Source: Trochalopteron elliotii (lineage: Eukaryota; Chordata; Aves; Passeriformes; Leiothrichidae). Taken from it: a stretch of 64,000 bases of DNA. The position numbers and the translations under genes are program-made. Numbering within the stretch: the first letter of the stretch is position 1; the number at the start of each line of letters is the position of its first letter. The stretch covers positions 824,501 through 888,500 of the forward strand of contig JANPWX010019815.1 of NCBI GenBank assembly GCA_024734555.1, given 5' to 3'. Under the pieces are notes generated by a model. That model saw only the letters and a program-made list of their open reading frames with translations. It was not told where the DNA came from and searched no databases. Positions 18,795-32,169 of this stretch are shown one piece after another.

Positions 18795-21700
18795 GATTGG
18801 GATGTGATTAGCAAGGCTCTCCCCTGTCTCTGGAAGAAGATGTCCCTACAAGCCTTTCATTCACGTCTTCATACACATTACGATCATGCCACATATTTGG
18901 AACAGTGTTGGGAATCATCCCTCTCTCTTTTGATAGACAGATATTTACAGCAAAGTATCAAGTCTGAATTTCTAAGATCCGGACATCTTACCATAAAGCT
19001 CATTTTGCTTTGTCTTGGTCTTTGGAAAGGCAAAAATTACAAAAAATTGCACAAAATATGTCTTTGGCTTCTGGACATGAGGGGATTTGACTGTGGCTTT
19101 CAAAACTTCAGACGCATTTTCAGTGTCCATTTGACATACATATGGTTGAATGACGTTCTCATGACAAGGCAATTTAGAAAACAGAGCATGCATTCTTTAG
19201 GAGAGGTGTGAACTTCTTTTAATGGGAATTACCTCCACTGCAAAATAAAGGAGATCCACAAATTTCTGAACCCTGCCTACTGCAATGTCTGTTTCTTTTG
19301 ATTTTGGAGAGAGGCAGCAGATAAATGTCTGACCAGCTTCTTTGTAGTTCTGAGACCAGAAATAGTGGATATAAAAGCAGATTATTTTTTTTTTAACACT
19401 GGATATATATGGGATCTCCAGCTTCTCTCAAAAGGTTTTACTTTCAAAGTGCATGAATAGTTTTCCCTGCTGTGCTCTTAGCCACGAGGACTTCCAGAAC
19501 TGAAAAGACAGTCAGTACTTCCCTCACAACAGATGAGCATTTCAGATCTTCCTGTGTGGCATCCCTGAGTGATTCTGCGTCAAAGGGCTGGGGAGAGCTG
19601 GGAAACTGAAAGAGAGCAAATTAAAAGGTATGTCTGGTTTCCCAAATGGCTGAACTCTCTTCTTGCTCTGTTCCAGCCCAAGATTCTGGTCCCTCTGGCA
19701 ATGAAGCCAGTGTACCAGCTGATCACGAGCCCAGCTCAGGGCCAGAATGCTTTCAGAGGACTGGCAGTGTCTGTATTTCTCCTTCCCTTAGTAGACAGTT
19801 CCCTTAGAGCTAACTGTCATTTGACCAGAACAAAAAACAATTCAGAGGGAAACAGGTCTTAAAACTACCAGGTGGCTATTCCTATTTCTTGCTTTCCTGG
19901 CAACTGTCTGCATCCTATAGATTTCTTAGGTTAGAATTCTCTGTTTCATCCACTTCCAAATACATTTGGTAAACAGCCCTTGAATCCAGCTCAGGCTTTT
20001 GATTTGCCTTTATGTAAGATAATTTACTTTCCCACTGCTCACACTAATTTGATCCGTTAACTCATAGCATCAAAAAAATTACGTGTCAAATTTGTGAGTA
20101 ACGGAATGGGCATGAGAACTTCAGTTTTGTCTGGTGCATCATGAAAACCTCCCCAGCATTAATGCTTTTTGAGGTAAAAAAATCTGGTGTGATATTTATC
20201 AGCACAGTTACAGTGTCCAGTAAAGAGTTTGCTGTAACCCCTCTTCTGCATAGTCAACATTTTTTCCAGCTCACCAAATGGCATGACTGGGGGAAAGGAA
20301 GCCATTACAGCAGATAATCATCAGCAGTGACATATGAAAGGAATTTGAGTTTGTTTCCTTTCTTGTACTTTGGAATACAAGTGTCATTTAGTCCCTAAGT
20401 AGAAACCAAGGGGTGTTTATCTGCTGCATTATTTTATTGTGCTACCTGATTCTCAGGGAAATGGATGAACAGCAGAAGGGAAATGAAGAACTTTCTGTAT
20501 CATATACCCTCAGCAACGTCATAACTCATATGTGGAAGACCTGTTGCTCTGAGTTAAAAAAAGCTCATGCTACTTTCAGAGTGACTCACGGTCCAATCTG
20601 TTCCTTTCTGCAGAGAAACAGCTTACAGAGCTCTGGCTCATCACAGTATAAAGCACTGTATCCTCCTACTGATACAGAATACGTTTAATTTTAAGGCTCT
20701 TCCTCCTTTCTATGCAATTAACCAGTCAATGCTTCTCTTCCCATCTCTCCATTTGGGCTCTGAAGGTCACACTGAGTCCTTCGTCTTCAGCAGGTTGAGT
20801 CATCAGGGTCCAGAGGGAACATAAATACGAAAAAATTCCAGTAGGACATGAAAGACAAGGCAGTTTGGTTGTCTGTCTCTGGAACAAACTGCTGATCAAA
20901 GTCCTAAAGCCTCCAGTGTGGTGTTGAGTTGCATGTGACATGTGGGGGTGTAGTTTCAATGCTGACAGCTCTGCTTATCAGTTCTTGCAGACTTGGAGCG
21001 TGTTCCTCCTGCCGCGCTTACACTGAAGCTTATGCTCATGCAACGTGATACAGAAAATTAGAAATCCAGCACCTGCTGACCTACATGTCACCAGTTGTCT
21101 GTGCGGGGTGTACTCTCCATCCTGCATCCTAACACCTTCTACTGCCAGATCCACAGGGATATGTGGCAAGAAATTGCACCTTTGGCTGTAATGAGGAAAA
21201 TCCCTCAAATATAGGACTGGACCTATCAGCCTCTGTTTGCCTGTGCTTCACTGGGACCACCTAATGTGGCTCTGACCCTCCTGTCAAGGAGAAGAAACTG
21301 AACCACTGCATCACTTAACAAAAGCAAAGATATACACCAGTTAATGAAAGAGATATTAGTGCTTTCCAGAAATTCTTTCTGACTGCAACCCTGATATAAA
21401 AAAATGTCACCCAAATAAAGAGGTTTTGCACTAAAGAAATATTAACAGAATTGTCAGCAGGGGGAAACATCAGAGAAATTTAAGATGCCTGTGTTTTGGA
21501 TTGTTCGTGCTGGTAGTTATGGTACAAGCCAGCCAGATCACTAGTACATCCACCAGCCTTGTTTGCCACTAGGGAGAATGCAGTTTTGCTCTTTCACCCA
21601 AGAAATCTAAACTGGGATCAAGAATTAGGTAAGAACTGGCCCATAATGCTACAGAGTCAACTTGGCACTGGACAAGAAGTCTCTCTAAAGAACACATGGG

Positions 21701-24700
21701 TGCTTTTCTCCAGTGCTGTATGCCATTATGTGGCTGTATTGGGAGCTATGGCTTGCTGTATGTGTTCTTCTCTCTAAGTAGCTACTTTTTCACTCCAACA
21801 GACTATTCAGACAGCCATCGTCCCAGCCATGGATCAATGGAGATTGGAGATTTGGTCACAGACACAAGCCAGTAGTTCTTACATGTACTTTGCAAGGATG
21901 GCTTCTTTCTCTGGTAGCAGGGGATCAAGGAGTTGTGCCTTCAAGCCTCTAACCAGCGACAGCAGCCACATGGTATCCTGTCTGAAACAGATGTTCGATA
22001 CAGAAAGGAGAGGTGTGGGGCATTTTCTTTGTGAGAGAGCAGGGACAGTGGGACAGCTGTGGGCAGAGGTGAGTTGTGCCTCACTGCGGCTGCTGGGACA
22101 CAAGGCCAGGACATTAGTCAAGGGAAGAGGGATAATTTCTAGCTACCAGACTCCTCCTAACTACACTTCTTTGACCATGACTGGTGCAAACCACGTCCAG
22201 CCAGGCAGATACTGACCTGCCATGGAGTTTGGTCTGACCAGCTCATGCATATAGAAGTGCTGTGCTCAAAAGGCCTCTTCTGAGGAGTGAGGTTCACAAG
22301 TTAAATGGGAGGCAAAAGAATGAATAGGAGCCTTTTGAATAGCTAATTAATAGGTTTGCCATCCACTTGAATTATATTCTTCCCTTTTGAGACTTTTTTT
22401 TTTCTTTGGCTGATACTGGAAAAACAAAGCTTGAGCACATCCTAAAAGGAAAGACTAGATGAGAACAGTGCTCCATACCCTGTGAATCCGGGTACCTTTG
22501 TCTCTTAAAGAAAGCTCTTTTCAGTGTTTTACAAGCCTAGCAGTGCCAATGTATTTAGAACTGTAAGGAAATGCTACTCAAACAGCAATTTATTCATGTC
22601 AAAACCTACAAAAATAGTAGGTGTTGTGGGACCTACATGCCATTTGGGCAGATTCTCTTTCTTGTGCACTCTCCTTTTCCTTGGCCAATACCAATGATAT
22701 GTAGAATGGCAGAATAACTCACATGTATGCTAATTTACCTCTTTCAGCTTTTTTCTCTTTGACTGCTACTTAAAAGCACATATTAGTTTTGCAGCAAACA
22801 CTGTCTGGGCTGCTTTCCTCTGTGATTATTTGCCACATTTCCTGCTAGACAGCCAGAGGAGCATGGATGTTCTGTGTCAGAGAGGTCAGTGTTCAGACAC
22901 CTGAGCAGCATCTCGTTCACAGAGACAACCTATTTTCTTAGTGGACCATATGGGATCTGCAGAAAACTTTTCTGGATTTTCGTCACCAGATGGTGCTCCA
23001 GCATTGGGCTAGTGCTGCATTGGTCACTTGCTGAAGCACCAGGTTCTCCTTGAAGCTTTGGGCTGCCTGTTCTCCTGCAAGGTCAATTCCATTATTCTGG
23101 TCTGCAGTTCTGATTGCCTCTGTCTTGGGCCTTTCTTCGGGTAGGGTGAGTGAGCCCTCTGCCTGCTTCTCAGTAGCAGTTTTCTTATTGAGCTGGTTAG
23201 CTCATAGGATTTGTCCAAAACAGTTGGTGTATGGCTGTGACCTCTTGCATTGCTCCCACTACAGGCATTGTAGCTGGATCTGGCCATACTTCAAGCCTCT
23301 TCTGCTCATCAGATCTCTTTTTGGAGCATGGCACAGTCCTATCATGATTTTCTTCATTGAAGATACCAAAGCCTTTTCCTGGCCTGGAGTTTTGTTTTAG
23401 CACCAGCTAGACTGAGGACCAATCAGGTACAGAAAATGTTTGACATGAGTGGAGTGACTCCCTTCAGGATGCTTTTGTTCCCATGTGAAGAGTTTGAACT
23501 TGGAGGGGGATCAGGCATTCCCCACGCAGCACACAAGCTGCTGTGAGCTCACTGAGGTGGGCAAGGCCTTTGGGGAAGTGCAGAAATGCTGGGGCCAGGG
23601 AACCTAGTTCTGGAGAGCAAAATGTCAGGTTACACATCCACAGAGTGGCGTATGCCAAGTAAGTCAGCTCCTGAGAAAAAAGAGATGTCAAAGCTGTAGC
23701 CCGTAAAGCCAGAAACTCCAGTGGTGCCACCAGGCTCCATCTGAGACCTCAGAAGAAATGTAGGCTACCAGGCCGTGCCCATAGATACACACTGGCTCGC
23801 TGAGAGCACACTGAAAGTAGACAGGCCTGTTTCAGCCAGGCTGTAGCTGAAGTTTCTCGCCTCACACTGAGAACAATAGAAACTCACTCCACCCAGTCTG
23901 GGAACAATAGAGTAATTTCCACACACCAGACCTGTTCAGTACAAGGGCAATCTGCCCCCGCACATACTCACAGCAATGGGAGCAGCACAGTCCCAAAGAG
24001 GTTTGGGAAATCTGCCTTTTTAAGCTCAAATATTTTGGTTAATGACATTGTTCAAGCTTCATGGATTTGGCTTTGTCCACATCTAGTAATATAACCAGAG
24101 CATAATATATAAGGGGATTTTCAACCTAACTGCTCCTAAATTTCTAAAGATGCAACTTTGTACATGTGCATATTGGGACGACATCAGGATGTTTACAGTT
24201 CTTTAGGGGAAAAGGAAAGAGAAGTGTCCTTTTCCTTCAGATGGCCAGTGCCCAGGTCACATATGGTGTCATGCAGTGGTTTGTATCCTTGGTTTACACT
24301 AGAATAAGCAGAGATCTGAAATCCACCCTCCCAAACTAAGTGTTGAGCACCTCAGACTTGCTTTGCCACTGAGCGAGGAATTCCACCTCAGGACTGAGAC
24401 ATATTTCCAATAAAAGTTTTTGGTGAACAACAGGAAACTCATCAGGAAGCATTTTTGGTAAAAATATGCTAGTTTTGAAATTCAACATTCTAGACAAGAA
24501 CCTGCTTATGCATTCTACTGTCTCAAATCTAGTAGGTCAGGGAACAAGAGACACTTCTTTTACCACTAAGGGCCTGGATTATATCCCTCAAAATGCACAT
24601 GACAGAGAATTTATTAAACGTAACCTAATTTGGGATTTGTGCTGCAGGTCAGAAAAAATATGCAGGCTGTGCTAACCTTTTCCTGGTATTTGTCTCTGGC

Positions 24701-25502
24701 TTTGTTTTTAAGCAAGTCTGTTGATTACTCCAAGCTGGTAACCTTAGGTCATGCAAGACATGTCTCTAGACCCTAAGGCAGCCTACATGAAAGCAGTTTC
24801 TTCTCATGCTAAGGAGGAATACCCTACAGAGGGCCTCTGTTTTGTGACAGGTTAAACATCATAACATGAATGCAATTTCTTGCTCTGGCTCATGTGTATG
24901 TATGCCACTGGTAGCAGAGTCAAGACATTAATCTGTCTGCAGGCAGCCTGAAAACATGGCTGATTTCACTGAGAACTACTCTGTTCCTCTTAGAGGTATG
25001 CTAATTCCGATGTCCATTTTTATGACTGCCTATTAACCCAAGTAAATGAAGCTATGCCGAGGGAATTAAATATGATCCTATTTGACCAAGAAAATCCAAT
25101 TAAAACTCAGAATTTTGTGCAAATTTTGAAAAAGTACTTTCCTTATTTCACTTTCCTTTCTAATTTGATGTGTGAAACATAAAATATCTGCTGGCAGTGG
25201 TTATTGCCCACTGTATCACACTAAACCAGCATTTATATCAAAAGATATTAAAATATACGTGCAGCATTTTTACATCTGTGCATCTGGTTCAAAGTCTGTC
25301 TGTGGAAAGAGTGTCATAAATACAGCCTGAAAACTGACTTAATATTATGAAACAAATAAAGAAGAGCATTTCTTTATCTCCTCACTTTTTCTTACAAATC
25401 CAGATTCTTGGAGCTGGCACAGATAATAAAAAAAGAAGCTCTAATAAAAAGAGCAACTCATATTTGATAAATGAATAATTGCAACAGCTGCATCATCAGA
25501 AA
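18795..25502. other. AT-rich unique sequence, no assignable gene
   Basis: About 6.7 kb. Open frames such as 20413-20688 (+, 91 codons) and 21829-22215 (+, 128 codons) have no domain I recognise and are within chance length. The part at about 22980-24000 is somewhat more GC-rich than its surroundings and could be an old diverged repeat or a conserved non-coding stretch. I cannot tell which. Confidence 0.55.
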
Positions 25503-26325
25503 ATCATAGAAACATAGAATGGTTTGGTTTGAGTTGGAAGGATCTAGTTCCAACTTCCCTGCTACCTGCTATGGGCAGGTACAACTCCCACTAGATCAAG
25601 TTGTTCAGAGCTCCATTCAGCCTGTCCTTGAACAGTGCCAGGGATCCAGCATCCACAGCTCCTCTGCCTCACCACCCTCAGAGCAAAGAATCTGTCATCT
25701 AAACCTACTGTATTTCAATGTAGAGCCATTCCCCCTTTTTCTGTCACTACATGCTCCTGTTAAAACTCCCTCTCCGTCTCCTTTGTAGGCCCCCATCTCA
25801 GGTACTAGCAGGCAACAATAAGGTCATCCTTGAACCTTCTCTTCTCTGAATAATCCAAATTCTCTCAGCGTTTACTCATAGGATAGGTGCTGCAACTCTC
25901 TGGTCATCTCTGTGACTCTCCTCTGCACTCACTCCAGCAGTTCCGTGTCCTTCCTGTGCTGGGACACCAGAGCTGGGGTTGGATGTAGGGTTCCAGGTGG
26001 GGTGTCACCAGAGCAGAGCAGAGGGGCAGAATCCCCTCCCTCCCCTGCTGCCCACGCTGCTTTGGATGCAGCCCAGGACACGTTTGTCTTTCTGAGCCGG
26101 GAGTGCTCATGGCTGGGTCATGTCCAACCTCTCACCCACCAGCACCCCCAAATCCTTCTCACAGGGCTGGTCTCCATCTGTTTATCCCCCAGCCTGTGCT
26201 GATACCAGGTGTTGCCCAGGTGCAGCACCTTGAACTTGGTCTTGTTAAAAATCATGAGATTCATGTAGGCAAACTTCTCAGGCTTGTCCGAATGTCATTG
26301 GATGGCACCCTGTCCTTTAGGTATG
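25503..26325 (-). repeat. CR1 LINE fragment, 3' end with terminal repeat
   Basis: Begins with ATCATAGAAACATAGAATGG, the antisense CR1 3' terminus, followed by the standard 3' UTR and ORF2 3' blocks. The right-hand half (about 25915-26230) is very similar to 36780-37035, both sharing 'ACCAGAGCAGAGCAGAGG', so they belong to the same subfamily. The copy is 5'-truncated near 26325. It is on the minus strand, with the frame broken by several indels. Confidence 0.93.
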
Positions 26326-27907
26326 CCATGAAATACAGTTTTTGTGATACCTTTCTTGTCAGAACAAAAGGTTCTTCTAATTTCACTTCCCTGGAATAGA
26401 AATCACATCCACCATCTTTTTGTTAGCTTTTCTGAATTAAGGAAAACCCAAGGAAGATGGAAACTAAACACAATGAGATGAAACAAGGTCCACCATTTAG
26501 TTTTCATCATGAACTCTCTGGGATGAAAGTTTTGTTTGAAAAGCAAAATACTTTTGGAAATAGAAATATGAGGGACAACCACTGTATAATCAGTTAAGAG
26601 ATTTAGATTTTATGATAGATTTGGGAAGTTTTTAACTTTGTTTTATTATTGGTGAAACAATAAAAAACAGCAAGCAAATAGTAAATAGTAGATAGCAAAA
26701 CTTTCCAATGGTATCCATGTTTCAGAAAGACATGAGCAAGCTAAGTAGAGATGCTGACACTCGTTAGCATTGCCAAAGACATCCAACGGAGATGGCCACA
26801 GACTTCTCCTAAGAAGCTCATTATGTGCTCCTGATCAAACCTTTAGCCCATGCAGCTGCATTCTAGAATGGAGGAGACGTACTCAGGCTTAAAGCTACGT
26901 GGGAAGGAGCACTGGAGGTTTTCCAGCTCATATTTCAGTAACCTTCATCAAAAGTTTATTCTCTAACAGCTGCTGGATTATTTTATTTCTGAAGTCCCAA
27001 ATTAACCATGCTACATCTACACACATATCCACAGCTGCATCACTCTCACCAGAGATTAATACCTCAGCCTGCCTGCCTGGAATGCAAGAAGGGAAGTTTC
27101 CTTCACCCAAGGCACTCACAAACACACACCTGCTTTGCAGTATGCCAGACACCTGGGGACAGACAAAGCCCTACCATGAATGACATAGCAGTACTGTTGT
27201 ATGGCTTCCTACATGTATCCCACACTCACACACGGGGTGTGTATGACAGCCCCAAAACCTGGTATAGGACTGTGCTAGGGCAAGAGTCATTCCCGCTGCA
27301 CTTCTGCTCCCAGCGTAGAAAGACAGAACACAGATGCTGTAGGGAGAGTCCTTTTACAACTTTTGCAATAGTAAACCAGTATCTATCTTGCACACATAGG
27401 AGAAAGGCTAGCATTTTAGATGACACTTCTGCATTGTATGCACTAGCTTACTATTTAAATATACAGCATCCTGGAACAACTTATCTCCTCAGTTTTTCAA
27501 AGCAACATAAGATGGAGCACCCTGTTATACAGTTAAAAGAACAACCAGGAGTATACCAGGGAGAGTAAGGCAGACTGCTGTTTTCATGACAAGACATTAT
27601 TATGAAACACTAAACCTGGGCTTGAAAGTAAGCATGAAAAAAAGCACAGAAGCAAATTTACTTTCCTGTGGTATGCTTCTTCCATCATGTTTCTAAGCTG
27701 GAAGCTAAATGCCTAACAGAACTGAAGTCAGAATGCTCCTGAAGACTAGAGGAAGATAAAAGTATGTATGTAGAGAGGTCAGCAGACTGTGACAAAACCA
27801 TCTTGTTTTGTCACCACTCTTCCTTATAATGGTGAGGTTTTGTTTCAAGTGTTCTAAATCTGACTTTGGCTTTTCTTGTCCCTTCCCCCCCCTATACAGT
27901 TAAAAGA
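26326..27907. other. Unique sequence up to the assembly gap
   Basis: No repeat family recognised. A 186-codon plus-strand open frame (27008-27568) has a His/Thr/Ser-rich sequence without recognisable domains and is probably chance. The last 15 bases before the gap repeat 27526-27540 exactly. Confidence 0.55.
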
Positions 27908-28306
27908 NNNNNNNNNNNNNNNNNNNNNNNNNNNNNNNNNNNNNNNNNNNNNNNNNNNNNNNNNNNNNNNNNNNNNNNNNNNNNNNNNNNNNNNNNNNNN
28001 NNNNNNNNNNNNNNNNNNNNNNNNNNNNNNNNNNNNNNNNNNNNNNNNNNNNNNNNNNNNNNNNNNNNNNNNNNNNNNNNNNNNNNNNNNNNNNNNNNNN
28101 NNNNNNNNNNNNNNNNNNNNNNNNNNNNNNNNNNNNNNNNNNNNNNNNNNNNNNNNNNNNNNNNNNNNNNNNNNNNNNNNNNNNNNNNNNNNNNNNNNNN
28201 NNNNNNNNNNNNNNNNNNNNNNNNNNNNNNNNNNNNNNNNNNNNNNNNNNNNNNNNNNNNNNNNNNNNNNNNNNNNNNNNNNNNNNNNNNNNNNNNNNNN
28301 NNNNNN
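27908..28306. other. Assembly gap (399 N)
   Basis: A run of unknown bases. Open frames that appear to cross it are artefacts. The odd length suggests an estimated rather than a default gap size. Confidence 0.99.
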
Positions 28307-31300
28307 AAGTCTTTGTTTACAGGCAAGGAAATGTAGGGCCTACCCTCCTCCTCTGTATCTCTTCCTGCTAAATTGTTTGAGTTGGTGACTCAGGGCAATT
28401 TGCCTGCATGGATCTGCAGACAAAGTTCTACAAGTTCACCTTACACCAGTTTTGTGGTTTGTGTCAAAACCTGTGCAGTTATACTTTACAAATGCCTTTG
28501 TGATGGAGTAAATAATGGGATTCCTGCTCCTACAGTTAAAGTACAAAGTGTGCATGGTTCGGATCATAGTTCCCATGAAGTTAACTTCAAGCAATAATAC
28601 ACTGTGTCTCTGACTTGCACAGGATGTGCCAAGGACGCAGCCTAGAATGCTGAACATATCCCAGGTGGATTAGCTTCTTGCAGCAGAGACTTGTTACGTC
28701 TTTGAATACTAGCAGTGGGGGTATTGGCCCTCTTTAATTCCCTGGCCTGTCACAGACTTCTGTATGGAAAACCTTGTTAGATAATTTAGGCTGTAATGCT
28801 TCTAGAAGTGTATACCAGTGCACGAATGCTTGTATATTTCATCAGTATAAGGCCAACTGCATTGGCTTCTTGTAGATACTTAAACTAAAACACTCTGTGA
28901 AATAGCCACAGTTAAGTTTCTGCTAGCACAGCTCTCTCAGTCCATGGCCATCCACTTGACAACAGCAGTCTACAGGGCCTCACTGACACCAGATAAAGGA
29001 CAGAGCTCGAAACAGTTGCCTGTGCCATCCATACTGTTTAAATTCTAATACAGAATGACCCAGACTTTGTGCTCTTGACGGTTGTCAAATCCCAGTTTCC
29101 TATTAGGAGAAAAGTAGATGTGATATGTAAATGAGACATTGGTTGTGAATGTTTCAAATATGGCCCAAGTTTTTCTCCAATGACTGCTTCAAGCATCACT
29201 AAATCTCTGGGAACCCTCTGCAACATAGATGCATACAAGATGCATTCATACTTTTTATTAAGAACAGCCTCCAGACATTCCTCCATGCCCTTCCCTTTCC
29301 CTTGGGAGTACTGTAGGGAAATGAGAGTTGTTAGCTGTTCAGGTGCCATGAAAGCCAATCAGCAGAGTGCCACAAACAGGAAGTGTCACTGAAAGGAGGG
29401 CTCAAATTATTAAAAGAAATCTACATTAACATTCCTTTATTCTATCTTTGGGGCTGGGTGTGCTCCATAATACAAATGAGTAGTGGAAAGTAAAGGTTCT
29501 TCTTGGGCTCACCTTTCCAAAATAGTTCTACCAATGATTTTTTTTTTTCAAATCTCTCTGAAGAAGGGCGGAATGGGGAAGGTAGAGATGAAGCCAAACA
29601 AAATTTTTATCACAGATTATGGTCAACAGGAAAATGCAAGCAATGTCAGCCACAAATAGAAAAGGCATCTGCCACTCTACAAACAGCCAAGTTTACCTTT
29701 AACAGATGAAATTCATGGAACTCATGACATCCAGATGGTCCGAGCAGATGATCTTTGCTGGAAGGCACTAAAAAAAATACAGAAGTCCCTGGCATGTTAT
29801 TCTAGAAGAAATCTCCTTTCTGCCCCACTGGAAGCAGCTGGATTAACCTTGCATATTTAGGCAAAAAACACAGCAGGCGGATTCATTCCTGTGGACTCAC
29901 ATCAATCTTCATGATGCCAGCTCTGACATTTTTGGGGTTTTCTTTGGTTGATTTTAAAAAAGAAATAATATTGATTCTGGGTTTAAGACCCTCACTTCCT
30001 TCCAAAGTGTCACATGCAGTATGGACATAAATATTGAAAAGGGGCTGTAGTTCTAATTAATGAGTCAAAATTATAGTGTGGTTCCAGGGCCAGTGAACTA
30101 AATGTGCAGTGGGGAGGATGAGATGACTCCTGACACCCTAGGCTGTGACTTGGACCAGGAGTGCTGGCCTGTCCAGGGGACTTTTGCAGGAGCATCTCCT
30201 CTCTGTGTTATGCCACACAGACATAATATGAATATATGAGTGCGTGTACAAAGCAGGCCAGCACCAGCAGGGATTAGATGAGTCACTGCCTTGTCTTGGG
30301 TACTGCATGTTTCCTTGGGTGATGAGTCTTTGATGGAGGCAATGTGGCTCTTCATCAGACAAGGACACAGAGCCTAAAAGGCAAGAGGGAGAGAATCAGT
30401 ATGGATATGATTAATATAGTCAAGGAGCAATGCTGAAGTGGAACACTTCTATCTGGTGGAAGACAGCAGCAAATTGACTTGTGCAAAGTGTTACTGTCTG
30501 TGTCTTTAGAGCTGCTGTAATAGGCGGTCTGGTTTTATACCACACTTGCAGGAGCACTAACTGCATGATACATTCATTTTTACACCCCCTCTTTAATACT
30601 TTTTAAGCTCTGTGTACCTTGACTGCCACGATATTCCTTCTGAAAACCTTTATCATTTGCTGTTCTCCTCTTCTGTCAAATTTGATCCTTTCTGCTCTCT
30701 CTGTAAGGAACTGCTTTACTGGACCTTGCTTTTATTTAGCTTCTCTCTGAGGGAAGCCTTCAGTGCAATAAATGATCCAAAGGACACCCAAGACTCCTCA
30801 TTTCTTTCCCCAAATTCGTTGGACATTCCGGATCATGAAAGAGCTCCAACAAGGCAAGTGCTTTTAATAAATCTTAACTTGCAAAAGCAGTGTATGTTGA
30901 TGACATTACAGGACTGAGCTCCTGAAAAATAGAAGCATGATAAACCTCCATAATCCCTCTACAATCCCAAAATCCCAAGTGGCTCTTTCTCTCTCTGGAA
31001 GTGGGTGGAGCAAGATAATTATATGTTGGAAGTATATTCCTCCTTTCCAGAACATGACCAAAGGTAATAGCTGTAGCCTAAAACCTGGAGTTCCTGGTCT
31101 TGTTTGTTTTCATCTTTCTTGTTTCTTATCACTTACCTGCAAGCACTTGAGCCAGTCTCTTTGAATTTTGATTTGTACATCAAAATCCGGTCAACCTCAG
31201 TATGAGAGAGCTCCCCTATGATAAACAGGTATGATAACCAGACAGACTGCTGTAATACTGACCAAGTGCTCTGAAAAGTGTTAGATGAGAAGAAATACTT

Positions 31301-31529
31301 AGAAGATAAGTTCACACTACACAATTGTTACATTTTTTTTAATTGATCCCATGCACTTGGTTTAGAAATGCTTGAGTGCGATTCAAATGTGTCACGAAAA
31401 GCTGCAGAAGTGCAAACTCTTTGAGTAATCACGAAGTCTATTATGACCATTGCTTGTGAGACATATGGAACAACTTTAGACATATGAAACAACCAGGAGT
31501 TCCCAATAACAGAGTTACCGGAATGGGTT
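28307..31529. other. AT-rich unique sequence, no assignable gene
   Basis: About 3.2 kb without a recognised gene or repeat. Open frames are at most 106 codons (29038-29358, minus). A near-repeat of 13 bp (CATATGGAACAAC / CATATGAAACAAC) lies near 31463-31495, just before the LTR. Confidence 0.55.
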
Positions 31530-32165
31530 TGTTATAAATGATCAACTAGCCAATCGGATAGAAAATAATAAGTTTTATTTTTCCATTTTAAATCTATCTG
31601 GGACAGTCACAGGGAACAACATTCGAATGTTGGGTGAAACAGCCGACTGACAGCAAGGTTGCTGTCTCGCACTGTTCCGCGATTTACTGGTGGTTGAGTC
31701 CGAGTTCTTATACTGTATTTTGTGCCTCCCGGCAGCAGAGGTATTGTGTTTTTTCAAATTCAAGCCCAGTCTTTCACTTGATGATGAACCCTGAACAGAT
31801 TTCCCGGTGCTGGGCCCGCGTCTGAAAGGATTTTCCGGGAATCTTCTTTTGGGATGATGATGTTGTCAAATTCAGGGTCCACCCTCGAAATGGGTATCAA
31901 TGTGTTGATGGTGCGTTGATGGTGGGTTGATGATCCAGGTGCCCAAGATCTGATTAGCTCAAGGAGCTACATCCTGGCAAGCCACCCTCCTTTCTGGTGT
32001 AAATCGAGATGGCAGATTGTATACAAAGCATGTCCCGGCATTTGGTGAACGCCCGTCCCATTCTGGGAATCAGGGTTACTTTTTATACTTACAGGGTTAT
32101 AGAAAATATACATTCTATCATCTATTATGTTTTAATTGCACGAATTTATAGTTACATCTATTACA
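31530..32165 (-). mobile_element. Solo LTR with 4-bp duplication (ERV1/gammaretrovirus-type)
   Basis: A 636-bp segment with inverted ends TGTTAT (left) and CTATTACA (right), flanked by the 4-bp direct repeat GGTT at 31526-31529 and 32166-32169. Four-base duplications are usual for class I (gamma-type) ERVs. In the sense (minus) direction there is a GTATAAGAAC TATA-like box (plus-strand about 31705-31716) followed by an AATAAA signal (31574-31579). It is CpG-richer than its surroundings and has an 11-bp tandem triplication at 31904-31932. No internal retroviral sequence is attached. Confidence 0.75.
31904..31932. repeat. 11-bp tandem triplication inside the LTR U3
   Basis: GTTGATG recurs at 31904, 31915 and 31926, separated by GTGC or GTGG. 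Tandem repeats of this size in U3 are often enhancer duplications in retroviral LTRs. Confidence 0.7.
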
Positions 32166-32169
32166 GGTT

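Noticed and set aside
27866..28388. Open frames of 144-170 codons across the run of N
   Set aside because: They consist almost wholly of unknown residues spanning the assembly gap.
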